Positions 1-9,292 of a stretch of DNA of 64,000 nucleotides are shown piece after piece. A model generated the notes under the pieces. It made no database searches. It saw nothing but the letters and a program-made list of their open reading frames with translations, and had not been told where the DNA came from. Positions within the stretch are counted from its first letter, which is position 1, and each line of letters opens with the position of its first letter. Source of the DNA: Clostridiaceae bacterium AM27-36LB (lineage in GTDB: Bacteria > Bacillota > Clostridia > Lachnospirales > Lachnospiraceae); contig QUJQ01000002.1 in NCBI GenBank assembly GCA_003480725.1, forward strand, positions 316,754 through 380,753, in the 5' to 3' direction. Made by a program: the position numbers and the translations under genes.

Positions 1-2
1 AG

Positions 3-33
3 AAAAAAAAGAAAGAGGCTTTCTGCCTCTTTC
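3..33 (-). terminator. Intrinsic terminator of the SleB-type hydrolase gene
   Basis: A perfect 9-bp stem (11-19 with 25-33, GAAAGAGGC/GCCTCTTTC) with a 5-nt loop is followed on the minus strand by a T-run (A-run 3-10). It lies just past the stop codon at 39. Confidence 0.9.
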
Positions 34-38
34 TTCAC

Positions 39-671
39 TTACATGGTATAAAATATATGATTTCCATGTTCCAGCACACGGGAAAGCTTCTGATCGAACC
101 ATCCGCTTCTGCTTCTTACTGAGCGGAAAAACAAAGCTCCCTGAGAAATATCTTCTCCGTTCATCACTCTTGCCACCGCATCAATGGTTCCCTGAGATAC
201 ATTCACTGTATCGATCCGACCGTCGGATACGGGTGAGAACTGCGCTGTTCCATCCTGTCTCTGATAGACGACTTCCGTGACCGTGTTGGGAAAATACCCA
301 TTCCTCACACGATTCATCACTACATTTGCAACCAGCATACGGCCCTCTGTGTCCTCACATCCAGCCTCTGCTTCCACAATCTTCAGAAGCACCTGATACT
401 CCTGATCTTCCAGACTAAAACTATTTCCTGTCAAAGCTTCCGGTGTCACTTCCACGACCACCTGCTCTACAGTTTCCTCCGTGGGTATTTCTGTTTCGAC
501 GTTGTCTTCCGTAACGACCTCATTCTGGATCGCTTCAACCAGCTCTCCGGAAAAAGTGTCTTCTGCAGCATACACAGTCAGTGTGCCAATACCGCAGGAA
601 CCGGTGGGTGTCACACCTGTCAGGAGTAATCCTCCAAGAACCAGTGCTGTACCCAGATAGCATCTACGCAT
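39..671 (-). CDS. Secreted cell-wall hydrolase, SleB family
   Basis: Predicted peptidoglycan-cleaving enzyme of the SleB/Hydrolase_2 family (spore cortex-lytic type or a vegetative relative). The protein has an N-terminal hydrophobic segment that reads as a signal peptide ending near VYAA. A Glu/Val-rich low-complexity linker follows, and then a C-terminal domain with the family's EAEAG motif, the helix ending in VVMNRV, and the QFSPVSDGR segment. I start it at 671 because AGGAG lies 7 nt upstream there. An in-frame ATG at 731 has no ribosome site and adds 20 polar residues before the signal peptide. The gene is monocistronic, with its own promoter and terminator. Whether it acts in germination or growth cannot be told from sequence. 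Confidence 0.85.
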   Translation of the reverse strand: MRRCYLGTALVLGGLLLTGVTPTGSCGIGTLTVYAAEDTFSGELVEAIQNEVVTEDNVETEIPTEETVEQVVVEVTPEALTGNSFSLEDQEYQVLLKIVEAEAGCEDTEGRMLVANVVMNRVRNGYFPNTVTEVVYQRQDGTAQFSPVSDGRIDTVNVSQGTIDAVARVMNGEDISQGALFFRSVRSRSGWFDQKLSRVLEHGNHIFYTM

Positions 672-772
672 ACATACACTCCTTTTCTGTTTTCCTTTAT
701 CCGGCTTCTTTACCGGAAACCAGACGGACATTTGTGTTTTGTGGGTTATCGTCCGCCGCGTTACAGTTTGGC

Positions 773-802
773 ATTATAGACCTGAACAATCTGGAAAGTC
801 AA
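773..802 (-). promoter_or_regulatory. SigA-type promoter of the hydrolase gene
   Basis: On the minus strand TTGACT (797-802) and TATAAT (773-778) are separated by 18 bp. The start codon lies about 100 nt downstream. Confidence 0.7.
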
Positions 803-865
803 TACAATTATTACAACTTTGTTAACTATTATGAACTAATTTTTGCATTTTTATGACAAATCAAA

Positions 866-908
866 TAAAAAAAGAACGCTTTCCACAGAATTTCATGAAA
901 AGCGTTCT
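866..908 (-). terminator. Intrinsic terminator of leuA
   Basis: A 10-bp stem (873-882 with 899-908, AGAACGCTTT/AAAGCGTTCT) is followed on the minus strand by a T-run (A-run 866-872). Confidence 0.9.
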
Positions 909-924
909 CAAATTTTGTAAAATG

Positions 925-2583
925 TTACTTAACAGAATGATTAATCGCTGTTAATAATGCATCAATGGATGCACGGATAATATCCGGGTCAATGGCTGCT
1001 CCCCAGTGGATTTTACCGTTCGGAGTCTCAATTCCTACATATGCGATCGCACTGGAACTGGAACTCTTGGTAAGTGCATGCTCCTGATAAGTAACCAGTT
1101 TGTAGTCAAATCCATAGGCTTTTTTCAGTGCATTGCTGACTGCATTCAGACGTCCGTTACCGGTTGCACTGGTAACTTTTTTCTCGCCCCTGTAACATGT
1201 GGTAACCTCGGTAGTAATACCGTTTTCCTGTTTGAAATGTACCTCGGTGATCTGATATGGCTCCTTGATTCCGACAAATTTATCGAGAAATACGCGATAA
1301 ATTTCTTCCGGCATAAGCTCTTTGTTCTCCACATCAGAGACTGCTTTAGCAGCATATCCCATAGCTTCACGCATCTTAGGCGGCATTACCAGACCATAGT
1401 TGCGCTCCAGGATATAGCCTACGCCGCCCTTTCCGGACTGGCTGTTGATACGGATCACATCTGCATCGTAGCTTCTTCCGACATCGGTCGGATCGATGGG
1501 CAGATACGGTACTGTCCAGTGATCCGGATGTTTCTCGTCGATCCACTTCATTCCCTTTGCGATCGCATCCTGATGAGAACCGGAGAATGCAGCAAATACA
1601 AGCGCACCGCTGTACGGATTTCTCTCATTAACTTTCATACCGGTGAAATGCTCATATCCGTCGCAGATCCCAGTCATATTAGAGAAATCAAGCTCCGGAT
1701 CCACGCCCTGTGCATACATATTCATAGCCACTGTTACAATATCCACATTACCAGTACGCTCACCATTGCCGAACAGAGTACCTTCCACACGGTCTGCGCC
1801 TGCCAGAAGTCCCATTTCCGTATCAGCCACACCGCATCCTCTGTCGTTATGCGGATGCAGAGACACCAGTACATTTTCTCTGTATTTCAGATGTTTGCAC
1901 ATATATTCAATCTGCTGTGCATAAACATGCGGCATGGAATGCTGTACCGTTACCGGCAGATTGATGATTGCCTTTCTGTCTGCGGTCGGTTTCCATACTT
2001 CCAGAACAGCATTACATACTTCCAGCGCATATTCCGGTTCCGTTCCGGTAAAGCTCTCCGGGCTATACTCAAAACGATAGTCAGCACCAGCTTCCTCCGT
2101 CAGCTGCTGCAGAAGTTTTGCTCCTTCTACGGCGATCTGAAGAATCTCTTCCTTTGATTTACGGAACACCTGCTCTCTCTGGGAAAGAGACGTGGAATTA
2201 TATACATGAACGATTGCATTCTTCACACCTTTCAGTGCTTCAAAGGTCTTTCTGATAATATGCTCACGGGCCTGCGTCAGCACCTGCACAGTTACATCAT
2301 CCGGGATCAGATTCTGCTCGATCAGTGCTCTTAAGAACTCATATTCCGTCTCAGATGCTGCCGGGAAACCAACCTCGATCTCCTTGAATCCAATCTTAAC
2401 CAGCATCTGGAAAAAGTCCAGCTTCTGCTGAAGTGTCATAGGCACAACCAAAGCCTGGTTACCATCTCTCAAATCTACACTGCACCATACAGGGGCATGA
2501 TCTACATACTCCTTGTCTGCCCAGTCCATGCATCTCTCTGGCGGCATAAAATACTGTCTGGTATACTTCTTGTAATTCATCAT
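925..2583 (-). CDS. leuA: 2-isopropylmalate synthase, long (type 2) form
   Basis: First committed step of leucine synthesis: condenses acetyl-CoA with 2-oxoisovalerate to 2-isopropylmalate in the cytoplasm. The N-terminal DRE-TIM barrel carries the metal/substrate motif SVDLRDGNQAL near residue 35 and the HPHNDRG motif near 245. The C-terminal ~120 residues form the leucine-sensing LeuA dimerisation domain. The 552 residues and sequence style fit the actinobacterial/clostridial type 2 enzyme rather than the shorter E. coli-like form. Two consecutive ATGs open the frame, with an AGGAG site about 10 nt upstream. No leuB, leuC or leuD is adjacent. Expression is controlled by the leucine T-box leader directly upstream. 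Confidence 0.97.
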   Translation of the reverse strand: MMNYKKYTRQYFMPPERCMDWADKEYVDHAPVWCSVDLRDGNQALVVPMTLQQKLDFFQMLVKIGFKEIEVGFPAASETEYEFLRALIEQNLIPDDVTVQVLTQAREHIIRKTFEALKGVKNAIVHVYNSTSLSQREQVFRKSKEEILQIAVEGAKLLQQLTEEAGADYRFEYSPESFTGTEPEYALEVCNAVLEVWKPTADRKAIINLPVTVQHSMPHVYAQQIEYMCKHLKYRENVLVSLHPHNDRGCGVADTEMGLLAGADRVEGTLFGNGERTGNVDIVTVAMNMYAQGVDPELDFSNMTGICDGYEHFTGMKVNERNPYSGALVFAAFSGSHQDAIAKGMKWIDEKHPDHWTVPYLPIDPTDVGRSYDADVIRINSQSGKGGVGYILERNYGLVMPPKMREAMGYAAKAVSDVENKELMPEEIYRVFLDKFVGIKEPYQITEVHFKQENGITTEVTTCYRGEKKVTSATGNGRLNAVSNALKKAYGFDYKLVTYQEHALTKSSSSSAIAYVGIETPNGKIHWGAAIDPDIIRASIDALLTAINHSVK

Positions 2584-2624
2584 TGTCTTTTCTCTCCTTT
2601 TGTGTCGTAAAGTGTTTGGAAGTC

Positions 2625-2661
2625 ATTCAGAATCTTATGAAACATGTGCATGGTTCTGAAT
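2625..2661. repeat. Small interspersed palindrome, copy 1
   Basis: Inverted arms ATTCAGAA/TTCTGAAT flank an ~20-nt loop containing ACATGTGCAT. The loop word recurs in the copy at 28249-28294, and the TTCAGA..TCTGAA core also recurs at 53924-53965. This copy sits between the T-box terminator and the leuA start codon. Confidence 0.5.
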
Positions 2662-2676
2662 CGTTACATTTTCACG

Positions 2677-2940
2677 AAAAAAAACCTCCATCTGTCGATT
2701 CTTTTCAGAATCGAGAGACGGAGGATCTACTGTCCTACGCGGTACCACTCTCATTTTGTGATATTCACACACTCGCCGGATACGGAATCATCTGATTCTT
2801 ATATCCTCCCCTTTGTAACGGCAGGGATTCCGTCTGCATCTACTCTCTTCTTAATATATAGAAGATTTTGGACAGCCGCTCCGAGGTGAGTTCCAGACAT
2901 TCCTTCTGCTGTCTCACACCATCCGACAGCTCTCTGAAAT
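2677..2940 (-). ncRNA. Leucine-type T-box leader of leuA
   Basis: Tandem structure on the minus strand typical of a tRNA-sensing T-box. The conserved T-box core GAGTGGTACCGCG is at 2738-2750. The intrinsic terminator follows as a long stem at 2685-2724 with a T-run over 2677-2684. Stem I starts near 2940 and contains the specifier CTC (2888-2890) followed by ACC, the usual context of a specifier loop. CTC is a leucine codon, which agrees with the downstream leuA. Uncharged tRNA-Leu should stabilise the antiterminator and let transcription enter leuA. The terminator-to-start distance (~95 nt) is taken up by the palindrome at 2625-2661. Confidence 0.93.
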
Positions 2941-2994
2941 CAGGTTTGCATGTACTATTCCTCATCAACGCATTTTTCTATTTCGTTGCTAATT

Positions 2995-3023
2995 ATGATA
3001 GCAAACTGTATTATAAATGTCAA
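2995..3023 (-). promoter_or_regulatory. Promoter of the leuA T-box transcript
   Basis: TTGACA (3018-3023) and TATCAT (2995-3000) on the minus strand are spaced by 17 bp. The -35 overlaps the stop codon of the upstream acyltransferase gene. Confidence 0.75.
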
Positions 3024-4102
3024 GACGGATCATTCACTCTTTTTGTTATTTTCAGATACAGATTCTGTTCTTTCCTATATAAAGGTGTTTTCTCCCAGAT
3101 CGGTGCAAACCATTTCATCAGCTGCTGACGCAGCAGCTCCAGCAACGTACATGTAAGATAGACGATTGCTGCCACCACCACTGCATAGATCATTGCCCAA
3201 TGAGTCTTCGCCACCTTGCTGACCCGGAACGCATCCCACACCAGATATCGGATCAGATAGTTGTCATGGATCAGATACACCCCAAACGCTGCGCCTGCTA
3301 CCTTCAAGATCACTCCATCCAGCTTCGACTCTTTCCACGGCAGATTGCGTACACAGACAAACAACGCCAATGTTCCCAGCAATGCCAGCGGAGAATTGTA
3401 ATTAAGGAAATATCCAATATCCTCCTGATGCGTCTTCACTGACAGATAGACACTGGCCAGCACAGCCAGTGAACTTACCACATAACCTGCAAATCCATAC
3501 CACGCATAGCGTCGGTCTTCTTTCGTATGAAGCTTCACATAGCCAGCCAGCAGCGTCAGAAAGATAAACCACGGAAGCTCTCTCCCGGAAAAAGTACCAT
3601 ACGTATCCACCCGAAATATCATATGATTAACACTCAGGAACAAGGTCAGTGCCCCTAGCAGATACTGGTACTGTCTTCTGGTCATCCTTGCCGCCACCAT
3701 ACTGACAAATGGCATCAGAACAAGCAGGCCCATGTAGACAGATGCAAACCAGTAGGTCTTTGCAGAAATAGGAAAGATTGCTTTTACCACATCTGTTCTT
3801 GTCACACCAATGGTCACAGCGTTCAACAGACAGATCAGAATCGAGTAAAATGCCACCTGTTTCCACAGTTTTCCAAGTCTTGCTGCCTGAAATACTTTGT
3901 CAATGGCAAAATATCCACCAATCATCACAAACGTATTTACATGTACCACAGAAAATGCCTGCACCAGGTAATCCAGGAAATAATTGACCGTTCCATATCC
4001 CAGTTTGGCCGTCACTCTTCCATGAAACAGACAATGTCCGATCACGATCATATACATGCAGAGAATCCGCAGCAGCTCAAATTTTACTTCCCGCTTTTTC
4101 AT
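3020..4102 (-). CDS. Acyltransferase 3 family integral membrane protein
   Basis: Polytopic membrane protein of the acyltransferase-3 (OafA/WecH-like) family, which moves acetyl or other acyl groups to extracytoplasmic sugars. The N-terminal helix carries the family's ELLRI..VIGH signature with the conserved His (residues 7-23). About ten hydrophobic segments follow and the C-terminus is short and basic. Its ATG overlaps the stop of the upstream GT-C-like gene by 4 nt, so the two are translationally coupled and probably act on the same surface glycan or polymer. The substrate is unknown. It is not obviously related to the leucine genes around it. Confidence 0.88.
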   Translation of the reverse strand: MKKREVKFELLRILCMYMIVIGHCLFHGRVTAKLGYGTVNYFLDYLVQAFSVVHVNTFVMIGGYFAIDKVFQAARLGKLWKQVAFYSILICLLNAVTIGVTRTDVVKAIFPISAKTYWFASVYMGLLVLMPFVSMVAARMTRRQYQYLLGALTLFLSVNHMIFRVDTYGTFSGRELPWFIFLTLLAGYVKLHTKEDRRYAWYGFAGYVVSSLAVLASVYLSVKTHQEDIGYFLNYNSPLALLGTLALFVCVRNLPWKESKLDGVILKVAGAAFGVYLIHDNYLIRYLVWDAFRVSKVAKTHWAMIYAVVVAAIVYLTCTLLELLRQQLMKWFAPIWEKTPLYRKEQNLYLKITKRVNDPS

Positions 4103-6216
4103 ACACCGGTGCTCCTGTCATAAAGAAGATTATCTGTCATCAGTTTATATCCTTTATCGCCATCCCGGATCATAATATGCACCTCATACCGGTCATCCAG
4201 CGGATAGCTCAGATTCGGTATCATAAAGCGAACGCGACCCGTCGGTTCCAGGGAACTGTCATACAAGACAGAATACAGACCATTCGCGTCCTGCTGCTGC
4301 CATACCCCCTGGAAGATCCGGCGTTTGCCACTCTCTTTACTCTCCGTCCACAGGAAGACACTCTTTCCTTCCAGTTCCTCCGGTGTCATGTTGACGGACC
4401 CTTCAAACACATCATACCGATCATTTTCTGCTGTGTAAGTTGTATCCAGTGCTGCTGTGTGAGCCTCATCATCTTTCACACCGGAAATCTTATAACTTAA
4501 TGCATACAGATTAAAGTTGCCGAACTGGTTAAGCTTGGAGTAAGTAATAAACAGGCCGTCGTAAATACTGTCCAGATGCAGCATAATGTGTTCCAGCATA
4601 GAATCCGAGATCAATACTGCCCGGTCACTCTTATATAAAGAAGTCAGCAAGCTTCTCTGATCGTAAGCTTCCAAATTACTGACGATCTGCGGAGATTCCG
4701 TCTCCCATCCACCCAATGTAAAAATGTTGGTCAGATAATTCTCCGGCAGTTTTTCAAAAATGGAATATCCAAGCTCCACGCCAGTATTACTGATGGGATC
4801 AAACGCATAATATACGTCCTTGTCCTGACTGATGGCATCATAGAGATTCCGAAATGCCACACTGGCATCCGACTCCTGCAACGGCTGTTCTGTAAGCGGC
4901 AGGATCAACATCCGTACCAGCAGACACGAAGTCAGTATTACAGCTCCTGCCCCCGTACCTGCCGGACGCTTTCCAACCAGCTTTTCTCCCCATCGTTCTT
5001 CAAGATCAGGAAGAACTGCAGACCACGCACAGATCAAGGTTCCCAACAGACAAGCAGTTACTACAATAGGAAGCACCCGGTATATTTTTATAAAGTAAAG
5101 ATAGATTCCCAGCAATGCAACATAAGGCCAGAAAACAGCGATCCAATTCCGTCTTCCAAGCATTTTCCAGTCAGGATTCAGACTCACCCGAAACTTTTTC
5201 TTTTTTATATGAAGCAACGGAATCAACCACAGCAATGTCACCAGAGCTGATAGAATAAACAGCGGCTTCAGACTCAAGATCACCAGATAGTCTTTGAGAT
5301 ATTCCCACTGGAACGGGCGGTCCTGTCGAAATGCCACAATGGCCTTAAAGGTATCTGCTGTATACCGGTCATAGTCGGCGATCAGCCAGCTCTGAAGATT
5401 AAGCACATCTGTCTTGGTAAGCCCCAGTTCTTCATATTCTGCCTGATATTCATCCCACCCTGGAACACCATAATCCAGAAGCTGCTGTCTTGCCTTGTCA
5501 TACTCTTTATAATGAGCTTCTGCGCTTCCCGGTGTGTAGACCAGTACATTTTCCAGAGCAATACTTCCGAACACCAATACAAATGCCGACACGCAGGGCA
5601 GACAGTCTCTCACAAAAAATGTCTTCCAGTCTCTGTTCCTCCATGCTTTCACTGTCAGTCCCAGCCAGAATCCGAAAGCTGCAATACTGATCATGCCAAA
5701 TGCCTGAAACCGGATCCAGCTGCCTAATACTAACAAGGCAATCCCGCCAAATAAATGACGCTTCTTTCTCTCCGAACAGAATACCAGAATGTAACCTGCC
5801 GCCGTCACCAGCGCAGCTGTCTTGGTATACTGAAGCTCCACATACATAGGGCTCAAAGACGCCAGCACCAGCAGTACTGCCATAATACCGCCAATCCGCT
5901 TTGATCTTCGGATCCAGGTACAGCCAATGGCGGACAGGGATACAAAAATGAGCCCGTACATCACCAGCGTATACCAGTTCCACGCCGGATACAATGTATA
6001 GAAAAACCGGAGGATCCAGGCAAAGGCGCTGTGCAGATAAATAAAATACCAGGTATAGGACCCATAGGCACCTGATGCAATGGCCGCCAGAGTAAATTCA
6101 TCGTTGGAACCATAATAGGGATGCAGGAACATTACTGCATACGCTACCATGATCATATGGAAGACCAGGAACAGAATCTGCACCTGTCTTACGGAATATT
6201 CTCTCTTTTTCAACAT
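4099..6216 (-). CDS. Large multi-pass membrane protein, probable GT-C-type glycosyltransferase
   Basis: 705-residue protein with roughly a dozen hydrophobic segments up to about residue 450, then a ~230-residue soluble, presumably extracytoplasmic, domain. The loop after the first membrane helix carries a GSNDEF acidic motif. Its position matches the catalytic Asp/Glu motifs of lipid-phosphosugar-dependent GT-C glycosyltransferases, and the assignment rests on that topology and motif only. A GGGAG site precedes the ATG by 4 nt. It is coupled to the acyltransferase gene downstream, suggesting a two-gene unit for decorating a wall polymer. No promoter is clear between the ilvC terminator and this start. 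Alternative: a family-specific membrane protein without transferase activity. Confidence 0.6.
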   Translation of the reverse strand: MLKKREYSVRQVQILFLVFHMIMVAYAVMFLHPYYGSNDEFTLAAIASGAYGSYTWYFIYLHSAFAWILRFFYTLYPAWNWYTLVMYGLIFVSLSAIGCTWIRRSKRIGGIMAVLLVLASLSPMYVELQYTKTAALVTAAGYILVFCSERKKRHLFGGIALLVLGSWIRFQAFGMISIAAFGFWLGLTVKAWRNRDWKTFFVRDCLPCVSAFVLVFGSIALENVLVYTPGSAEAHYKEYDKARQQLLDYGVPGWDEYQAEYEELGLTKTDVLNLQSWLIADYDRYTADTFKAIVAFRQDRPFQWEYLKDYLVILSLKPLFILSALVTLLWLIPLLHIKKKKFRVSLNPDWKMLGRRNWIAVFWPYVALLGIYLYFIKIYRVLPIVVTACLLGTLICAWSAVLPDLEERWGEKLVGKRPAGTGAGAVILTSCLLVRMLILPLTEQPLQESDASVAFRNLYDAISQDKDVYYAFDPISNTGVELGYSIFEKLPENYLTNIFTLGGWETESPQIVSNLEAYDQRSLLTSLYKSDRAVLISDSMLEHIMLHLDSIYDGLFITYSKLNQFGNFNLYALSYKISGVKDDEAHTAALDTTYTAENDRYDVFEGSVNMTPEELEGKSVFLWTESKESGKRRIFQGVWQQQDANGLYSVLYDSSLEPTGRVRFMIPNLSYPLDDRYEVHIMIRDGDKGYKLMTDNLLYDRSTGV

Positions 6217-6250
6217 ATAACTCCCAGTTTATTTGATTTCGTCTTTATAT

Positions 6251-6286
6251 AAAAACTGCCGCAGCAAACATATGTTGCTGCGGCAG
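6251..6286 (-). terminator. Intrinsic terminator of ilvC
   Basis: Strong GC-rich hairpin (CTGCCGCAGCAA paired with its complement) followed on the minus strand by TTTTT at 6251-6255. Confidence 0.9.
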
Positions 6287-6298
6287 CTTACTCAGATC

Positions 6299-7351
<1,053 letters not shown>

Positions 7352-7891
7352 TTATGCTTTTGAAAAATCGTTGTCCATCAGTCTGCCGTCTTCATCATAC
7401 ATCTTTACATCAAAAGTGCCGCGGGACAGGCCGGTAAGACCTGTACGTGCCAGTTCCAGAATCTCCACATCCTTCAGCATACGAAGGAAAGCTTCCAGCT
7501 TACTCTGGCTTCCCACCAGTTCGATTACCAGTGACTCTATGGATACATCTACGATTTTTGCCCTAAAAATATCTGCAATGGATATAATATTCTGCCGGTT
7601 GCTCTCATCACAGAGCACTTTCACCAGGATCAGTTCCCGACATACAGAATTGTCAGGCTCCAGCTTCTTAATATCCACTACATCTTCCAGCTTGTTCAGC
7701 TGTTTTTCGATCTGATCAAGAATCGTGTTATCTCCTCTGGTCACGATCGTTGCCCTTGAATATCTGGGATCAGCAGTCACACCAACTGTCAGACTGTCAA
7801 TATTATAACCACGGCGGCTGAAAAGACCGGCAATGCGGCTCAGTACACCAGCAGTATTATCTACGAGAATTGAAAAAACTACTTTTTCCAT
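7352..7891 (-). CDS. ilvN: Acetolactate synthase, small (regulatory) subunit
   Basis: Regulatory subunit of acetolactate (acetohydroxyacid) synthase, conferring valine feedback inhibition on the catalytic IlvB. The N-terminal ACT domain starts VFSILVDNTAGVLSRIAGLFSRRGYNIDS (residues 4-32, split here for reading: VDNTAGVLSRI, then GLFSRRGYN). A second C-terminal ACT-like domain follows, giving the usual full length of 179 residues. It is the first gene of an ilvN-ilvC unit with a near-consensus promoter. Its catalytic partner ilvB is not adjacent, so the two subunits are made from separate loci. The symbol ilvH is equally used. Confidence 0.95.
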   Translation of the reverse strand: MEKVVFSILVDNTAGVLSRIAGLFSRRGYNIDSLTVGVTADPRYSRATIVTRGDNTILDQIEKQLNKLEDVVDIKKLEPDNSVCRELILVKVLCDESNRQNIISIADIFRAKIVDVSIESLVIELVGSQSKLEAFLRMLKDVEILELARTGLTGLSRGTFDVKMYDEDGRLMDNDFSKA

Positions 7892-7925
7892 ATATCCCCC
7901 TGCTTTCTATTGTTCATACTTCGAT

Positions 7926-7954
7926 ATTGTATCAACATGGTCTGTCTTTGTCAA
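7926..7954 (-). promoter_or_regulatory. SigA-type promoter of ilvN-ilvC
   Basis: TTGACA (7949-7954) and TACAAT (7926-7931) on the minus strand at exactly 17 bp. No T-box or other attenuator is visible in the ~35-nt leader, unlike leuA. Confidence 0.85.
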
Positions 7955-7990
7955 TATTTTATGTCCATTTCATTCTATCACGGTAGCAGT

Positions 7991-8869
7991 TTACTCTGCA
8001 AAACTTTTCCGGACACGCCGGATATAATCAGGTGTGGTTCCACAGCAGCCGCCGATCACAGATGCACCACACTCTTTTAAATGCTGCACGTTTCTCGCAA
8101 ATTCTTCTTCGCCCATGCTGTAGACTGCCGTACCTGTCTCTGTAATAGCCGGAAGTCCTGCATTTGGCTTGGCAACAATGGGGATGCTGACGGTCTCAGA
8201 AAGCTGTCGGATCACGGCTTCCAACTGGTCCGGTCCCACAGAACAGTTCACACCTACTGCATCAGCTCCCATGGCTTCCATCACGGCTGCTGCTTCTGCA
8301 ATGGTTCCTCCAAAATAGAGAGTTCCATCGCCTTCGCAGGTAAAAGAAATGATCAAAGGCAGATCACAGACTGCTCTGGCCGCATCACAGATCACGGTTG
8401 CTTCATCTGCAGACATAAGTGTCTCTGCAACAAGCAGTTCCACACCCGCATCAGCCAGCAGCTTGATCTGTTCTTTATAATTATCCATCAATCCTTCATA
8501 GGTCATGGGGCCATAAGGTTCCATGGCTTTTCCGGTAGTAGAGATATCTCCTGCCACCAGCACCTTATCTCCTACATTTTCCAGCGTCCGCTTTACCATG
8601 GTCTGATTCAGTTCCACGATCATATCAGCAATTCCCATATTTTCCAGAGAAATACGGTTTGCCGCAAACGTCGGTGCATAGATCACATCAGACCCTGCTT
8701 CTGCATATTGTCTTTGCAGTTCACCGATCACTTCCGGATGTTCATATGCCCATTTTTCAGTACTGACACCCGCCGGCATTCCCATGGTGCGCAGAACAGA
8801 TCCTGTACCGCCATCTAACAGCAGATATCCTTTTTCTGCAATTTTTGTACGAAATTCTCCTCTTGTCAT
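7991..8869 (-). CDS. Homocysteine S-methyltransferase family protein
   Basis: Single-domain zinc-dependent methyltransferase related to the N-terminal domain of MetH, to MmuM and to BHMT. Visible features are the LLLDGGTGS start of the barrel and the zinc cysteines in GVNCS (near 215) and GGCCG (near 280), with a typical length of 292 residues. It should transfer a methyl group to homocysteine to make methionine; the donor (S-methylmethionine, a betaine, or methylfolate via a partner) cannot be told. It lies 5 bp behind the small membrane gene of the PspA module, so it is probably co-transcribed with it. That is an odd metabolic neighbour for an envelope-stress set. Confidence 0.9.
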   Translation of the reverse strand: MTRGEFRTKIAEKGYLLLDGGTGSVLRTMGMPAGVSTEKWAYEHPEVIGELQRQYAEAGSDVIYAPTFAANRISLENMGIADMIVELNQTMVKRTLENVGDKVLVAGDISTTGKAMEPYGPMTYEGLMDNYKEQIKLLADAGVELLVAETLMSADEATVICDAARAVCDLPLIISFTCEGDGTLYFGGTIAEAAAVMEAMGADAVGVNCSVGPDQLEAVIRQLSETVSIPIVAKPNAGLPAITETGTAVYSMGEEEFARNVQHLKECGASVIGGCCGTTPDYIRRVRKSFAE

Positions 8870-8874
8870 TCTCT

Positions 8875-9270
8875 TCAGTCATCCTTTTTTCGCTTTTTAT
8901 CCGGATCATGGCAAAGCACCTTCAGTACCAGTGCTGCGCCTCCGAACATCAGGATCAGCATAATCAGATAATTATACAGGCTGGTATAACGGAATCGGAA
9001 TTCCGTTGCCGCGATCACAGAAGCAACTATGATCACCAGTCCTGCACCCATCAGCAGTTTTGCTCCAAATGAATCGGTATTCACACAGAACCAGATCACA
9101 CCAGCTATAAACGGAACCACTACCAGTCCCCCGTTCATATAGAAGCCTCCAAGACGCAGTGTATAAAATCCAGTCGATACACTGACACTATTCAAGAACC
9201 AGTAACCTCCTGCTGCCAGCATAGCCAGTCCGATCAGGAATTCTGCCAGTGGATTTCCTTTTTTCTTCAT
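8875..9270 (-). CDS. Small four-helix membrane protein of the PspA module
   Basis: 131-residue protein with four predicted membrane helices and short charged termini (MKKKGN start, DPDKKRKKDD-type end). I do not recognise a named family. It lies 22 bp downstream of the SPFH gene, in a position comparable to the membrane-anchor gene of the Bacillus ydjFGHI operon (comparison from memory). A membrane partner for the PspA/SPFH system is a reasonable inference. Confidence 0.6.
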   Translation of the reverse strand: MKKKGNPLAEFLIGLAMLAAGGYWFLNSVSVSTGFYTLRLGGFYMNGGLVVVPFIAGVIWFCVNTDSFGAKLLMGAGLVIIVASVIAATEFRFRYTSLYNYLIMLILMFGGAALVLKVLCHDPDKKRKKDD

Positions 9271-9292
9271 ACTTTCAGGTTCCTCTCTTATC

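Noticed and set aside
1006..2157. 383-codon plus-strand frame opposite leuA
   Set aside because: It is fully antisense to conserved LeuA codons, has no ribosome site, and its Cys/His/Ser-rich translation has no family features.
7352..7891. ilvN as a remnant of a truncated ilvBN locus
   Set aside because: The gene is full length with a near-consensus promoter of its own; absence of ilvB next door is a normal split arrangement.
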